Origin: Pseudooceanicola sp. HF7 | GTDB lineage: Bacteria; Pseudomonadota; Alphaproteobacteria; Rhodobacterales; Rhodobacteraceae | Direction: 5' to 3' | DNA: 64,000 bases | Assembly: GCF_011806405.1 (NCBI RefSeq) | Contig: NZ_JAATOW010000001.1 | Span: 102,917-166,916 of the forward strand | In this document: positions 53,404-62,094 of the stretch, in pieces | Position numbering within the stretch: position 1 is the first letter of the stretch | Layout: the number at the start of each line of letters is the position of its first letter | The notes under the pieces: model-generated | What the model was told of the DNA's origin: nothing | Seen by the model: the letters and a program-made list of their open reading frames with translations, nothing else | Databases searched by the model: none | Made by a program: the position numbers and the translations under genes

Positions 53404-55395
53404 ATGACTTCACTGACTTCGCAGATCCTGCCCGCGCTCGAATCCTTCGGGCTCTGGTCCTATTGGCTGATCGGGGCCGCGGCCTTGCTTGAGGGGTGGT
53501 GGGTCACTGGGCTGGTCGCCCCGGGCACGCTGATCGTGGATGCCGGCGGGGCGCTGGTGCGGCTGGGCTACCTGGATTTCATCGACCTGGCCTGGTTCGT
53601 GGCCCTTGGCGCGATCCTGGGCGGAGAGGCCAGCTGGTTCAGCGGGCGCTGGCTGGGCGATCGGATGCCGCTGCCAAGCGGGCGCGCGTTTCAGCGGGCG
53701 CAGGATCTGGTGCGCCGCCACGGCGGGCCGGCGCTGGTCATCGGGCGCTTCCTGGGGCCGGTAGCGAGCCTCGCGGCCCTTGCGGCGGCGCTGTCGGGCA
53801 TGGAGCGGCGGCGCTTCGTGCTGTGGAACATCATCAGCGCGGCCTGCTATGCGCTGGCCCACCTGGCCCTGGGCTATGTGGCGGGCGATCTGCTGGCGCG
53901 GGTGGGGCCCTACCTGCCGCGCCTTGTCCTGCCGCTAGTGGCGATCGGGGTGCTTTGTCTTTTCACCTGGATCGTCGTGCGGCAGGCGCGCCATGCCATT
54001 CCCTGGCTGCGGGCCCTGGGGGCAGCGGCGCGGGTGCGGCTGGCGGGCTGGCCGCTGCTGCAACGCGCCGCGGCGCGCTTTCCCGGCACCGCGGCCTTCC
54101 TGGCCCGGCGGTTTGACCCCGGCCATGGCGGCGGGCTGCTGGCCACGGCGGCGCTGGCATTGGTGATCTACCTGACCGGGGTCTTCATCGACGGGGCGCT
54201 GGATCTGACCCTGGTGCCTGAGACGCAGGCGCTGGATCAGCGGGTCGCCAACCTGGCCCATGCCTACTGGAGCCCGGGTGGGCTGGCGCTGGCGGGCTGG
54301 TTCACCCAGTCCGGCCATGTGCCGGTGGCGACCCTTGTGGCCCTGGGGGCGGTGCTGGGTCTTCTCTCCTTCGGCTACCGGGCCGAGGCCACGGGGCTGG
54401 CGGTTGCGGTGATCGGGGGTGCGCTGACGGTGACCGGGTTGAAGCTGGCCTTTGGCCGCGCGCGCCCCGAGATTTCCTATTTCCTTGAGACCTCGAACAG
54501 TTTCCCCTCTGGTCACGCGGCGATCTCTGTTGCGCTTTACGGCACGCTGGCACTGACGCTCTGGCGGATGCGGGCGCTTGGCCCGGTGGTGGCGATCCCC
54601 TTCGGGATAACCATGGCCTTCGGGCTGGGGCTGACGCGGATCTACCTGGTGGAGCATTTCCTGTCAGACGTGCTGAATGGCTGGGTCGTGGGCGCGATCT
54701 GGATGGTGATCGGGCTGGCCCTGGCCGAGCAGTTGCGCTGGCGGCAGCGATTGTCTGCGGCGGGCACGGAGGCGGGACCTGCGCGCCGGGTCTCCCCGCT
54801 GTGGCGCGGTGTTGGCGTGGCGGCGATGCTGGCCTGTTTCGGCTCTGCGCTCTGGATCGGGGTGGCCCATCGCCAGACCCCGATCGAGCGCGGAGAGATC
54901 GCGCCGCCGATGTTCGAGGACCTGCGCAGCGCCATCGCCACCCGGACCCTGCCGCTTGAGGTCGTGGCCCTGGGTGGCGCGCCCCTGCCGCCGGTCTCCG
55001 TCGTGGTGACGGGGATGGGCCTTGAGGAGGTGCAGGCGCATTTGCTGGCGGGCGGCTGGTCTGCGGTGCCGGAGGCCGGCCTGTGGTCGATCTGGGCCGC
55101 GTTGCGGCGGGATGTGACCCATCGCCCGCAGGCCGGCGCGACAGAGCCGCTGGCCTTCCGCGATGCCAGCCCGGCGGCGCTGACCCTGCGCGCCCCCGAC
55201 GGTGACAGCGCGCTGCGGATCTGGAGATCGGGCGTCACCAAGGCGGGGCAGCCGGTGCTGGCCCTGGCCTTGGCGCCAGAGGCCAACAGCGCGCGCTGGC
55301 AGCCCGAAGCGGCCCGGGCGCAGCTGCTGAAGGCCCTTGGCGGGCAGCAGGAGGAGCTGCCGCATCAGGTGGTTCTGGTGACGGCGGGCGGCTAG
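53404..55395 (+). CDS. Fusion protein: DedA – PAP2 phosphatase – LssY C-terminal domain
   Basis: 663-aa inner-membrane protein. Residues about 10–200 are a DedA/SNARE-associated domain (GLVAPGTLIVDAGGALVRLG, WFSGRWLGDRM, RHGGPALVIGRFLGPVASL). About 230–450 is a PAP2 lipid phosphatase with KLAFGRARPEISY, SNSFPSGHAAISVALYG and GLTRIYLVEHFLSDVLNG (motifs KX6RP, PSGH and (S/T)RX5HX3D). About 490–650 is the LssY C-terminal domain found next to PAP2 in some proteins. DedA proteins move undecaprenyl phosphate or other lipids across the membrane and PAP2 enzymes remove lipid phosphates, so the fusion may couple the two steps (inference). Confidence 0.9.
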   Translation: MTSLTSQILPALESFGLWSYWLIGAAALLEGWWVTGLVAPGTLIVDAGGALVRLGYLDFIDLAWFVALGAILGGEASWFSGRWLGDRMPLPSGRAFQRAQDLVRRHGGPALVIGRFLGPVASLAALAAALSGMERRRFVLWNIISAACYALAHLALGYVAGDLLARVGPYLPRLVLPLVAIGVLCLFTWIVVRQARHAIPWLRALGAAARVRLAGWPLLQRAAARFPGTAAFLARRFDPGHGGGLLATAALALVIYLTGVFIDGALDLTLVPETQALDQRVANLAHAYWSPGGLALAGWFTQSGHVPVATLVALGAVLGLLSFGYRAEATGLAVAVIGGALTVTGLKLAFGRARPEISYFLETSNSFPSGHAAISVALYGTLALTLWRMRALGPVVAIPFGITMAFGLGLTRIYLVEHFLSDVLNGWVVGAIWMVIGLALAEQLRWRQRLSAAGTEAGPARRVSPLWRGVGVAAMLACFGSALWIGVAHRQTPIERGEIAPPMFEDLRSAIATRTLPLEVVALGGAPLPPVSVVVTGMGLEEVQAHLLAGGWSAVPEAGLWSIWAALRRDVTHRPQAGATEPLAFRDASPAALTLRAPDGDSALRIWRSGVTKAGQPVLALALAPEANSARWQPEAARAQLLKALGGQQEELPHQVVLVTAGG

Positions 55396-55437
55396 CCGGG
55401 CTCGTGGGCTAAAGGGGGCCGGGTCACGCTGCGCCCG

Positions 55438-56484
55438 TCAGGGCAGGTATCCAAGGCGGCTGAGGCCGGGTCGGGCGGCCTGGGTCAGCGCGTCGCGTTG
55501 CGCGGGCGGCAGGCTGGCGGCCCGGGAACGGGTGGGACGGATCATGGTGGCGACCTCGTCCAGCCAGGCCTCATCGACAAGGGAGGGGTCGATGAAGCGG
55601 ATCAGCGCCTCCATCCTGCTGCGGGGATCGTCGGCAAGATCGGCGAAGGCCAGGGTGAACAGCCGCTCGGGCGGGAGGTCGGCGAAGGCATCGAGCCCGG
55701 TTTCGATCAGGTCGCTCCAATAGGCGGCAAGGTCCGGATCCGTCACCCCGTCGGCCAGCTTGCCGGGATCGGTGAGGCGGAAGAACAGGGCCTGGAACCA
55801 GACATCGGCCATGCTGCCCCGGTCGCTGCGAAAGGCGCGCGCGGGGTCAAGTCCAAGGGCGCGGCAGCGTTTCAGCCCGCCAACAAGGACGCGGAAGTTG
55901 TGGTGCTTTGCCATGGACAGGGCCACGTCGCGCCCGTCGCGGTGGACATGGATCACCCGGGCCTCCGGGAAGAGCCGCAGCATGCGGCGCGCCAGCATCA
56001 GCGAACTGCCGGAGCGTTCGACCCAGACGCGGCGCGACAGCCGTTTTTGCAGGAAGGCGAAGACCACCTGCAGCTGATCCGCAAGCGGGGCGGCGGGCAG
56101 CGGGCGCACGACATCGCCCAGCTCATCGTAAAGGCTTTCGTAGTCCGGTGTCAGATGCGGTAGGGCCACGGTCATGATCGGGGGCACATCGGCCAGGCTG
56201 AAGCGCGCCTTGGGGTCGTCGACCGGGTAGAGCCCTTCGTCGACCATCTCGCCGTTGCGGAACATGGCCCTGAGCCCGGCGGACTGGCAGCTGAAGATGC
56301 GCCAGAGCTGCGCGCCGGTGAGCCGGCGGTGGGCAAAGATCTCTGGCCCCAGGGTGGCAAAGAACTCCGACAGGCTGAGCACCTCTGGGTGCTTGTTGAG
56401 CATCTGGGAGACCAGCGTGGAGCCGCAGCGCCCGGTGGACAGGACGAGGACGGGCGAGATCGGTTCATCAATCGGCATCAACAC
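55438..56484 (-). CDS. PAPS-dependent sulfotransferase family protein
   Basis: 348 aa. LVLSTGRCGSTLVSQML (about 13–29) is the 5'-phosphosulfate-binding loop and ARVIHVHRDGRDVALSMAKHH (about 175–195) the 3'-phosphate-binding motif with Arg/Asp. The centre contains a Trp-rich acceptor region. It could sulfate a lipid or carbohydrate. It is convergent with the DedA–PAP2 fusion and lies downstream of hpnE on the same strand (116-bp gap), so a link to triterpenoid or lipid modification is possible but unproven. Confidence 0.87.
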   Translation of the reverse strand: MLMPIDEPISPVLVLSTGRCGSTLVSQMLNKHPEVLSLSEFFATLGPEIFAHRRLTGAQLWRIFSCQSAGLRAMFRNGEMVDEGLYPVDDPKARFSLADVPPIMTVALPHLTPDYESLYDELGDVVRPLPAAPLADQLQVVFAFLQKRLSRRVWVERSGSSLMLARRMLRLFPEARVIHVHRDGRDVALSMAKHHNFRVLVGGLKRCRALGLDPARAFRSDRGSMADVWFQALFFRLTDPGKLADGVTDPDLAAYWSDLIETGLDAFADLPPERLFTLAFADLADDPRSRMEALIRFIDPSLVDEAWLDEVATMIRPTRSRAASLPPAQRDALTQAARPGLSRLGYLP

Positions 56485-56600
56485 ATCGCAGGATTGTGGC
56501 GGGACAGGGGGTGCCAGGCGGGCTTGCCGCGAGGGTAATCAATAAGGCGGGGCCTGTATATATACTGCGCAGGCCCGGGGAAGATCAGGCCCGAGGAAGA

Positions 56601-57863
56601 TCAGGGCTGGGGGATCAGGGCGGCGGCAGCGCGGCCGGAGACCAGCGCGCTTTCCAGCGTGCAGGGCAGGCCGGTGGCCTGTTGCGCGCCCGCGAGCAGC
56701 AGGTTGGCAAGCGGCCCCTGCGCACCGGGGCGCTGGCGCACCTCCTGCGGGGATTGATCGAAGGTGGCCTGGCGCATGCGGATCAGCCGCGAGGCCAGGG
56801 GCCGGGCGGCGGGCGCCCCGGCGGCCTGGGCCACCTCTGTCCAGATGCGCTCCAGCGCCTGGCCGGGTGGCAGCGGATCGAGGGGCGAGGCTTCTGCCGC
56901 GGAAATGGTGACGGAGAGCACGTCATCGCGGCGGAAGATCCATTGCGCGGCCCCGCCCAGCAGGCCCAGCAGGGGCGGCTGGGCAGCGGCCAGAGTGGGC
57001 TCTACCCGGAAATGGGCGTTCAGGATCGCCATGCCCGGCGCCGGGGTGCGGGCCTGGGGCAGCAGCGCCTTCTGCGCCTGGGGCGGCAGGGCCAGGATGA
57101 CGTGATCGCGGGGCCCGAGCGCGATGCGCGCGCCATCGGAAAAGCACAGCGCCGTGGCGCGCCCATCGGCCTGTTCCAGCGCAGTGAGAGGGTGACGGAA
57201 GTGCAGCGCGGCGCCGCGCGCGCGCAGCTGCGCCACCGCCGGATCGACCAGCGCCGGGCCAAGGCCCGCGGGCGCGAAGACCGGGCGGCAGGCGGCGGCG
57301 CCCTTCAGGAAGGTCAGCTTCAGCGTGTCGCGCAGCAGCCGGGCAGAGGCCTGTTCGGGCGGGCAGTTCAGCACGCCGATGGTCATCGGTTCCCAGAAAC
57401 TGCGCCAAAGCGCGCCGCGCCGCCGGATGACCTGCGCCACGGTCTGATCCGCCCCGGCGGTCAGCAGGCGGGGCAGATCGGCAAGGTCCGACAGGCGGGT
57501 GCCCGGCGGGCGGGTGCCGGGGCGCAGCGCGCCCAGCGGATGATCCGGCACCCGCAGCTGCCAGCTGGTCGCGCTGGCGAGGTCATGGAAGGGAAAGAGC
57601 GGCTCTGCCAGTGTCAGCCGCTCCGCCGCACCGATGCGCGCGGCATGGTCCAGCACCGCCTGGTTGGCCGAGAGCATCAGGTGGTTGCCGGTGTCGATGA
57701 CCCGGTCCAGCCGTGCGTCATGGTAGCTGCGGCAAAGCCCGCCGGCATTGGCCGTCGCCTCGTGCAGGGTCACGTGCAGGTCCGGCCGCCCCGCAAGATC
57801 AAGCGCGGCGGCCAGCCCGGCCAGCCCGGCCCCGATGACATGCACCTGCGCCAGGTCGCGCAC
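56601..57863 (-). CDS. hpnE: Hydroxysqualene dehydroxylase (HpnE)
   Basis: 420 aa from a GTG start at 57863, 4 nt after hpnD (a second GTG at 57845 is possible). FAD-binding βαβ VHVIGAGLAGLAAALDLAGR (about 7–26) followed by GGLCRSYHD, the amine-oxidase/desaturase pattern, and the late AGAQQATGLPCTLESALVSGRAAA FAD contact. HpnE reduces hydroxysqualene to squalene, the last step of the HpnC–HpnD–HpnE route from farnesyl diphosphate. Confidence 0.93.
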   Translation of the reverse strand: MRDLAQVHVIGAGLAGLAAALDLAGRPDLHVTLHEATANAGGLCRSYHDARLDRVIDTGNHLMLSANQAVLDHAARIGAAERLTLAEPLFPFHDLASATSWQLRVPDHPLGALRPGTRPPGTRLSDLADLPRLLTAGADQTVAQVIRRRGALWRSFWEPMTIGVLNCPPEQASARLLRDTLKLTFLKGAAACRPVFAPAGLGPALVDPAVAQLRARGAALHFRHPLTALEQADGRATALCFSDGARIALGPRDHVILALPPQAQKALLPQARTPAPGMAILNAHFRVEPTLAAAQPPLLGLLGGAAQWIFRRDDVLSVTISAAEASPLDPLPPGQALERIWTEVAQAAGAPAARPLASRLIRMRQATFDQSPQEVRQRPGAQGPLANLLLAGAQQATGLPCTLESALVSGRAAAALIPQP

Positions 57864-57867
57864 CGGA

Positions 57868-58722
57868 TCAGCGCCCCGGGGCAAGGGCAAAGCCCAGCCC
57901 GTCCACCAGCTTGCGCCAGCCCGGTCTTGCGGGGGGCAGGCGGGACCAGTCCTCTTCCATCCGGCTGAGAAGGCGGACATAGGGGCCGGCCATGACCAGC
58001 GCGGGGAACAGCGCGCGACGCGGGTGAGAGGGGGCCTCTGCCAGGGCCTGGGCCAGGCTGTCGCGGGCCATCTCTCCCAGCAGGCGGCGGGCCTGTGGCA
58101 GGGCGGGATGGGTGACGGCCAGGGCGGGATCGGCGGGCAGGCCGGTTTCGGCCAGCACCGGCGCGGGGATGTAGAGACGGCCCATGGCGGCATCTTCGGA
58201 GACATCGCGGATGATGTTCACCAGCTGCATGGCCCGCGCCAGCGACAGGGCAAAGCGTTCGGAGGCCGCGCCCTGCCAGCCGCCGAAGATCCGCATGGCC
58301 AGGATGCCCACGGCCCCGGCGACGCAGCGGATGTAACGCTCTAGCTCCTCCTGGGAGGGGGCGATGATGGGGGTGGCGTCCATGGACATGCCTTCGACCA
58401 CCAGCGCGAGTTCCGCCTGCGGCAGATCGAAAAGCGGCGCGACATGGGCCAGTTCGGCCCCGATGGCGGTTTCGGGCCTGCCGGCATAGGCGCGGGCGAG
58501 TTCGGCGCGCCAGTAGTCCAGCCCGGCCTGGCGATCGGGCAGCTGGCTGTCGCCATCCGCGATGTCATCGACCACCCGGCAGAAGGCATAGACGGCATAG
58601 ATCGCGCGGCGGCGGGCGGCGGGCAGCACGCGCATGCCCACCGCGAAAGAGGACCCGGCAGCGGTCACGCTGCGGCGCACCTCTTGCTCGGTCGTGGAAT
58701 CTGCCTTGCGCGGGGGGCTCAT
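57868..58722 (-). CDS. hpnD: Presqualene diphosphate synthase (HpnD)
   Basis: 284-aa squalene/phytoene-synthase fold. The two aspartate-rich motifs are VVDDIADGD (about 54–62) and VNIIRDVSEDAAMGRLYIP (about 170–188). HpnD condenses two farnesyl diphosphates to presqualene diphosphate. The ATG at 58722 overlaps the hpnC stop (ATGA), and hpnE follows closely, so the three are one operon transcribed hpnC–hpnD–hpnE. Confidence 0.94.
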   Translation of the reverse strand: MSPPRKADSTTEQEVRRSVTAAGSSFAVGMRVLPAARRRAIYAVYAFCRVVDDIADGDSQLPDRQAGLDYWRAELARAYAGRPETAIGAELAHVAPLFDLPQAELALVVEGMSMDATPIIAPSQEELERYIRCVAGAVGILAMRIFGGWQGAASERFALSLARAMQLVNIIRDVSEDAAMGRLYIPAPVLAETGLPADPALAVTHPALPQARRLLGEMARDSLAQALAEAPSHPRRALFPALVMAGPYVRLLSRMEEDWSRLPPARPGWRKLVDGLGFALAPGR

Positions 58723-59588
58723 CGGTTCGTGAGCTCCGCTGTGGTCAGGCGGGGGCGTCCGGGGCGCAGGCTGCGCAGCCCGCCGGTCAGCCCGGCGCGC
58801 AGGAAGGCGAGGGGCGAAGGCGCGATGCGGCGGGCCAGGGGATCGCCGCGCCGCAGCCGGGCCGATAGATCGCGCGCCAGCCACAGGATCGTGGCGGCTT
58901 CGCCCGCCAGCCCGCGCGCGGCGATGCGCCGGGGCAGGGGCGCGGCGCGCAGCAGCAGCCCGTCGGTCAGGTCCAGCAGCCCGTCGATCACCCGGCGCAG
59001 CCCGTCAGAGCAGGCAGGTGCGGTCAGATCCGCCTGAGTGACCCCGGCCTCTGACAGCCGCTCGCCGGGCAGGTAGCAGCGGTCCAGCCGCGCCTTGTCC
59101 TGGGCGATGTCCTGCAGGTGGTTGAGGATCTGAAGCGCGGTGCAGAGCGCATCCGAGGGGCCGTGGCAGGCGGCGTCTTCGCCATGCAGCGCCAGCAGGA
59201 AGCGCCCGACCGGATCGGCGGAGTGGCGGCAATAGGCCAGCAGGTCCGCATCCTGTTGATAGGCAAATCCCCGGCTGTCCTGGCGGAAGGCCGTGAGCAG
59301 GGCGCGGGGGTGCTCCAGCAGGGCCGGATCGCGCGCGGTCAAGTCCCGGTGCAGGGCCAGCCCCTCTGCACTGCCGGAGGGGTCGCCGTCCAGCCCGGCT
59401 TCGCAGCGCTCCAGCAGGGCCAGGCGCGTGGCGGTGTCGCGGGTGGGATCATCGGCGATGTCATCGGCGGCGCGCGCAAAGGCATAGAAGGCCATGACCG
59501 AAGGGCGCAGGTCCCGCCGGATCAGCAGGGAGGCCACGGGGAAATTCTCTGTGGCGGCGGAAGCCTGGGCTGTCTTGGATCGTTTCAC
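58719..59588 (-). CDS. hpnC: Hydroxysqualene synthase (HpnC)
   Basis: 289 aa from a GTG at 59588 (AGGGG and GGAGG upstream); an in-frame ATG farther out would add about 26 residues without similarity. Squalene-synthase fold with ENFPVASLLIRRDLRPSVMAFYAFARAADDIADDP (about 15–49, first Asp motif) and LNHLQDIAQDKARLDRCYLPGE (about 159–180, second). HpnC converts presqualene diphosphate to hydroxysqualene. No squalene–hopene cyclase is in the window, so the end product (hopanoid or squalene itself) is open. Confidence 0.93.
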   Translation of the reverse strand: MKRSKTAQASAATENFPVASLLIRRDLRPSVMAFYAFARAADDIADDPTRDTATRLALLERCEAGLDGDPSGSAEGLALHRDLTARDPALLEHPRALLTAFRQDSRGFAYQQDADLLAYCRHSADPVGRFLLALHGEDAACHGPSDALCTALQILNHLQDIAQDKARLDRCYLPGERLSEAGVTQADLTAPACSDGLRRVIDGLLDLTDGLLLRAAPLPRRIAARGLAGEAATILWLARDLSARLRRGDPLARRIAPSPLAFLRAGLTGGLRSLRPGRPRLTTAELTNR

Positions 59589-59743
59589 AGGCCCCTGTCC
59601 CTCCTCCTGGCGCGCCGGGTGTCTACGGGGCTGTGCCGCCGGCAAATCTGAGCCGGAAACTGTCATAACCGACCATGCCTGCACAAGGTGTTATCGTGCC
59701 TGTCATCCCGCGTGCTGCGGCCCGGCAAGGCCGCCGGGGGCGG

Positions 59744-60946
59744 TTACAGCAGGCCGTCGCGTTCGGCGTGCAGGTGGCGGGGCAGGCGGTAGCCGATCCC
59801 TTCGGGGTCATGGAAGGAGACATCGAGCATGGTCTGGAACTGCTTGGCGCGGTTGCGCGCGCCCAGCTTGGGCACCATGCGGTAGAGCAGCGCCTCGCCC
59901 CGGTTCTTGGCCCTGATCGTGGTCAGCGTGCCGAAGGTGCGCATGCGTGGGTAGTTCAGGGCATCGGCCATCTCGTCCCCGATCATGGCGCGCGACACCC
60001 GGTAGATGTAGCGCGTCAGCGCCTTGCGCGACCGGGGCTTGTCGATCCCGGCCACCACGGGGGCGGAGTTGATCAGCCCGTTGCAAAGCAGGATCGCTTC
60101 CAGCGTTGGGGGCGGTTCGCAGATATGACCGATCTTCTGGAGGTGCAGCGCGCTGTCGAGCGAGCCGCATTGCATCTCTTCCGGCACGCCCATCAGGTGA
60201 CCGGAATAGCGCCAGATCATCATGAAGCTTTCTTCTTCCTCGGGCGTCAGGTGCACGCCCAGCATCCGCGCGCGGTAGAGCAGCAACCCCGAGAAGGCCG
60301 CAGTGGCATAGGAGATATGGGCACTGCTGAGCGGCAGGCCCCAGTCCGGGTCCCAGTCGGGCGCGCCGTCCAGCATGTGGCGGACGCGGGCATGGACCAG
60401 GCGGATGCGGATCGACAGCTTCCAGCCGTCGCCGTCGCGGTCCAGCCCGCCGGGCATGAAGATCTCCACCAGGTGGCGGTTGTTCTGCTTCAGCCGCCGG
60501 ACGCCGGAATCCACGATCCGCCCGGTGATCGAGAAGGATTGCGAGATCAGGGTGGAGAACCCCTCGATCAGGACGGCCCCGACGAAGGCGCCCAGGAACA
60601 TCTCTGAATGGCGGTGAAAGCCCCGGCAGCCGGGGCCGGTGCGGGCCGGGTCGAACCAGTCCGGCGGGGTTTCCACGGCCTCGAAGAAAGCGCGCGTGGC
60701 GGGGGGCGCGTCGGGGATGGCGGCAAGCCCCTGTTCGATCCCGGTGGCGATCCAGTGCTGGGCCTCTTCGGCGCTGTGGTTGGCCAGTTCGGCCACCACC
60801 GCATCGGCCAGGGGATCCCCCATCCGGGTATGGGCGATGTAGCGGTCTGCCATCTGCGGGTCGATGGCACGGGCGCGGGCGTAGCCGTCACGGTAGGCAC
60901 GCGGCACCTCGGTCTGGGATGCGCCGCTGGCAGGTCCGTCGGTCAT
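59744..60946 (-). CDS. Oxygenase of the MpaB / latex-clearing protein (DUF2236) family
   Basis: 400 aa without signal peptide. Family features: GCRGFHRHSEMFLGAFVGAVLIEGFSTLISQSFSITGRIVDSG (about 105–147), IRIRLVHARVRHMLDGAPDWDPDWGLPLSSAHISYA (about 176–211) with the Arg/His region that holds the b-type heme in Lcp, and GHLMGVPEEM. Lcp cleaves polyisoprene, and fungal MpaB cleaves a farnesyl-type chain. Lying 155 bp upstream of hpnC on the same strand, it may oxidise a polyisoprenoid such as squalene (inference). Start supported by GGGGAAG. Confidence 0.85.
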   Translation of the reverse strand: MTDGPASGASQTEVPRAYRDGYARARAIDPQMADRYIAHTRMGDPLADAVVAELANHSAEEAQHWIATGIEQGLAAIPDAPPATRAFFEAVETPPDWFDPARTGPGCRGFHRHSEMFLGAFVGAVLIEGFSTLISQSFSITGRIVDSGVRRLKQNNRHLVEIFMPGGLDRDGDGWKLSIRIRLVHARVRHMLDGAPDWDPDWGLPLSSAHISYATAAFSGLLLYRARMLGVHLTPEEEESFMMIWRYSGHLMGVPEEMQCGSLDSALHLQKIGHICEPPPTLEAILLCNGLINSAPVVAGIDKPRSRKALTRYIYRVSRAMIGDEMADALNYPRMRTFGTLTTIRAKNRGEALLYRMVPKLGARNRAKQFQTMLDVSFHDPEGIGYRLPRHLHAERDGLL

Positions 60947-61078
60947 GCAGTCTTCCCCGGTGGCAGGACCGGCGGTCCGGTCGACTGACAGTCAGCTTAG
61001 AAAGTCTGCCTGTTTGTGGCAAGCGTTCGGGCAGGGCGCCGGGACGGGCCGGGCACAGGTGCCGCCTGCGTGGTCGGC

Positions 61079-61900
61079 TCAGTCCGAATGGAAGACGAAG
61101 GAGCGCATGGAGACCGAGGCAAGGTCGATGCTGTCGGTCATGAAGGTCAGCGCATCGCGCGCGTCCGAGGCCCCGGCGATGGTGAGCGCGGGCAGGTAGT
61201 GATCGAGCGAGGGATGCGCCATGTTCAGCAGCGGCCCCAGGCCCTCGCGGTCCGAAAGGGCGGCGAAATCGCGGTCTTCCAGCCGGTCGGCAAAGAGCGC
61301 GTCGAATTCCAGCGCGAAATCATGCGGCTGGCCGCCGCGCCGCATGGCGCGCAGGTTGTGCACCACGTTGCCCGAGCCCAGGATCAGCACGCCCCGGTCA
61401 CGCAGCTGGGACAGCGTGCGCCCGATGGAGAGCTGGTGATCAAGATCCCGGCTCATGTCGATGGAGACCTGGAAGACGGGCAGATCGGCCTCTGGATAGA
61501 GGAACTTCAGCACCGCCCAGGCCCCGTGGTCCAGGCCCCAGGTGTCATCTTCCTGCGCGTGGTGGCTGGCCAGCAGCGCGGTGACTTCCCGGGCCAGCTC
61601 CGGCGCGCCGGGGGCAGGGTATTGCTGGGCGAAAAGCTCTGCCGGGAAATTGCCGAAATCGTGGATCGTGCGCGGCAGTTCGGAGACATCGACCAGGGTG
61701 GAGCCGCGCGTCATCCAATGGGCCGAGACCACGAGGATCGCCCGGGGACGCGGCAGGCTTTGGCCCAGCCGGGTCCAGGCGCGGGTGTAGTCGGTCTCCT
61801 CGATCGCGTTCATCGGGCTCCCGTGGCCCATGAAGACCAGCGGCATCCGATCAGAGGGCGCGAAACGGTCGCGCAATGTCTCAAGGGTTACCTGGCGCAT
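61079..61900 (-). CDS. Extradiol ring-cleavage dioxygenase of the YgiD/DODA family
   Basis: 273 aa from the ATG at 61900 with AAAGGA upstream. PLVFMGHGSPMNAIE (about 20–34) and VVSAHWMTRGS (about 58–68) carry the metal-binding histidines. HDFGNFPAELF, LILGSGNVVHNLRAM (about 173) and HPSLDHYLPAL complete the family pattern. YgiD/DODA enzymes open the ring of L-DOPA or related catechols (4,5-cleavage). No neighbouring pigment gene supports a specific substrate. Confidence 0.92.
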   Translation of the reverse strand: MRQVTLETLRDRFAPSDRMPLVFMGHGSPMNAIEETDYTRAWTRLGQSLPRPRAILVVSAHWMTRGSTLVDVSELPRTIHDFGNFPAELFAQQYPAPGAPELAREVTALLASHHAQEDDTWGLDHGAWAVLKFLYPEADLPVFQVSIDMSRDLDHQLSIGRTLSQLRDRGVLILGSGNVVHNLRAMRRGGQPHDFALEFDALFADRLEDRDFAALSDREGLGPLLNMAHPSLDHYLPALTIAGASDARDALTFMTDSIDLASVSMRSFVFHSD

Positions 61901-62094
61901 GGTCTGTCCTTTCCCGGGCTTCATGGGGCCCCGGGTGTTCCGGGGGCACCCCACGTCATTGTGCCGTGCGGGGGCGGGGATGGAAAGGCGGTCAGGCGCG
62001 CGGGCCCCGGCGCTTGTCCAGCGCCGGGGCCCGTGGGGCGAAGAGGGAGGACACCCGGCAGGCGGATGTCCCGTGCTGGTTACAGGTGCGGTTC

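Noticed and set aside
53048..53407. Similar peptides (LVNKG...VGITSV...LTQR) encoded across repeat copies A and C
   Set aside because: The resemblance comes from the conserved DNA element. Differences are not concentrated at third codon positions and neither frame has a convincing start, so selection appears to be on DNA, not protein.
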